Source of the DNA: M3007 sp044230315 | Lineage (GTDB): Bacteria; Bacteroidota; Bacteroidia; Chitinophagales; Saprospiraceae | Length of the DNA: 64,000 nt | Direction of reading: 5' to 3' | Assembly (NCBI GenBank): GCA_044230315.1 | Contig: JBGARJ010000026.1 | Coordinates: 1-64,000, forward strand | In this document: positions 63,744 through 64,000 of the stretch, one piece after another | Numbering within the stretch: position 1 is the first letter of the stretch | Layout of the letters: the number at the start of each line of letters is the position of its first letter | Notes under the pieces: generated by a model | What the model saw: only the letters and a program-made list of their open reading frames with translations | Told to the model about the DNA's origin: nothing | Databases searched by the model: none | Made by a program: the position numbers and the translations under genes

Positions 63744-64000
63744 TCAGTAAAACAGCGCATTGGCAAACAGCATCTTTCCCTGTTGCCAAAAGCACCGGAA
63801 CAGCGGATTGTCTATCAGGTACACCACATCGCCGCTGCCTATTTTTTGAACAGTGGCCACAGGCGTGTTTTTCAGCTTCGGTTGCAGGCGGCTGCCGATA
63901 AAACCGATGGTGCGGAACTGGTCGCCCAACCAGATGGCGTTGGCGGCATTGGCCGGGATTTCAAACAAATTAGCCGTCGTTTTCAACGAAAAATAGACCC
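63744..64000 (-). CDS. C-terminal end of an M14-type metallopeptidase (partial)
   Basis: The frame is open to the right edge, so only the last 85 residues are seen (ending at a TGA at 63744). The pattern VYFSLKTTANLFEIPANAANAIWLGDQ...GFIGSRLQPKLKNTPVATVQKIGSGDVVYLIDNPLFRCFWQQGKMLFANALF matches the C-terminal domain of large M14 zinc carboxypeptidases of Bacteroidota. The catalytic domain lies outside the window, so this is inferred from the tail alone. Confidence 0.7.
   Translation of the reverse strand, partial: VYFSLKTTANLFEIPANAANAIWLGDQFRTIGFIGSRLQPKLKNTPVATVQKIGSGDVVYLIDNPLFRCFWQQGKMLFANALFY

Noticed and set aside
1..64000. tRNA, rRNA, IS transposase, phage genes or integrase
   Set aside because: I looked for TTCGA-loop patterns, transposase motifs and phage structural genes on both strands and saw none I could support.

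Overview
The window is chromosomal DNA of a high-GC member of the Bacteroidota, most likely of the Saprospiraceae/Saprospirales. The main evidence is: several secreted proteins ending in type IX secretion (T9SS) type A sorting domains; SprB-like adhesin repeats; Bacteroidota-type -7 boxes (TAnnTTTG, often TACCTTTG) upstream of genes; a Bacteroidota-style RicT/PSP1, DUF3276 and DUF5916 protein; and a pinensin-like leader peptide. Placement below phylum level is inferred from gene content and base composition.

Layout. 1-5.5 kb: the end of a giant SprB-repeat surface protein, then cinA with a translationally coupled but frameshifted methyltransferase gene, and a small hypothetical gene. 5.6-9 kb: a LytTR protein divergent from a large repeat-rich hypothetical, an orphan RiPP-precursor-like peptide, and recX. 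9-15 kb: a 1,395-residue T9SS surface protein divergent from a DEAD-box helicase with a DbpA-type tail. 15-20 kb: lpdA, ricT and the clamp-loader delta-prime gene (holB), with a decayed glutathione peroxidase directly upstream of holB. 20-23.5 kb: queD/ptpS and two T9SS cargo proteins, one with a thioredoxin fold. 23.6-29.1 kb: an FAD dehydrogenase, a Ktr/Trk potassium pair and a 2-oxoacid dehydrogenase E2. 29-36 kb: HAD hydrolase, DUF1963 protein, ybeY, an RsbW-like kinase, a membrane protein, asnS, panD and tag. 36-45 kb: a pullulanase-like lipoprotein, citrate synthase, DUF3276 protein, an amidohydrolase, and an alkane hydroxylase (AlkB) divergent from a PaaE-type ferredoxin reductase. 45-50 kb: comEC, a ComEA-like helix-hairpin-helix protein and an RhlE-like helicase. 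50-64 kb: a delta-60 repeat T9SS protein, pyrD, a Crp/Fnr regulator, dnaX, a DUF5916 protein, a small lipoprotein, a TIGR04282-type transferase, an ABC exporter pair, an aldehyde dehydrogenase and the end of an M14-type peptidase.

Most of the window is housekeeping genes in short transcription units, separated by strong bidirectional hairpins. I see no phage, IS transposase, CRISPR array, rRNA or tRNA. The unusual content lies in the gaps: two families of long imperfect-palindrome (REPIN/MITE-like) repeats, one with full-length and shortened copies and one copy cutting into the glutathione peroxidase remnant; a 9-bp tandem array between tag and the pullulanase gene; and the orphan cysteine-free lanthipeptide-like precursor. 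Likely working partnerships are dnaX with holB (clamp loader), ktrA with ktrB, lpdA with the E2 gene (2-oxoacid dehydrogenase complex), comEC with the HhH protein (DNA uptake), AlkB with the reductase (oxygenase electron supply), and the ABC ATPase with its permease.
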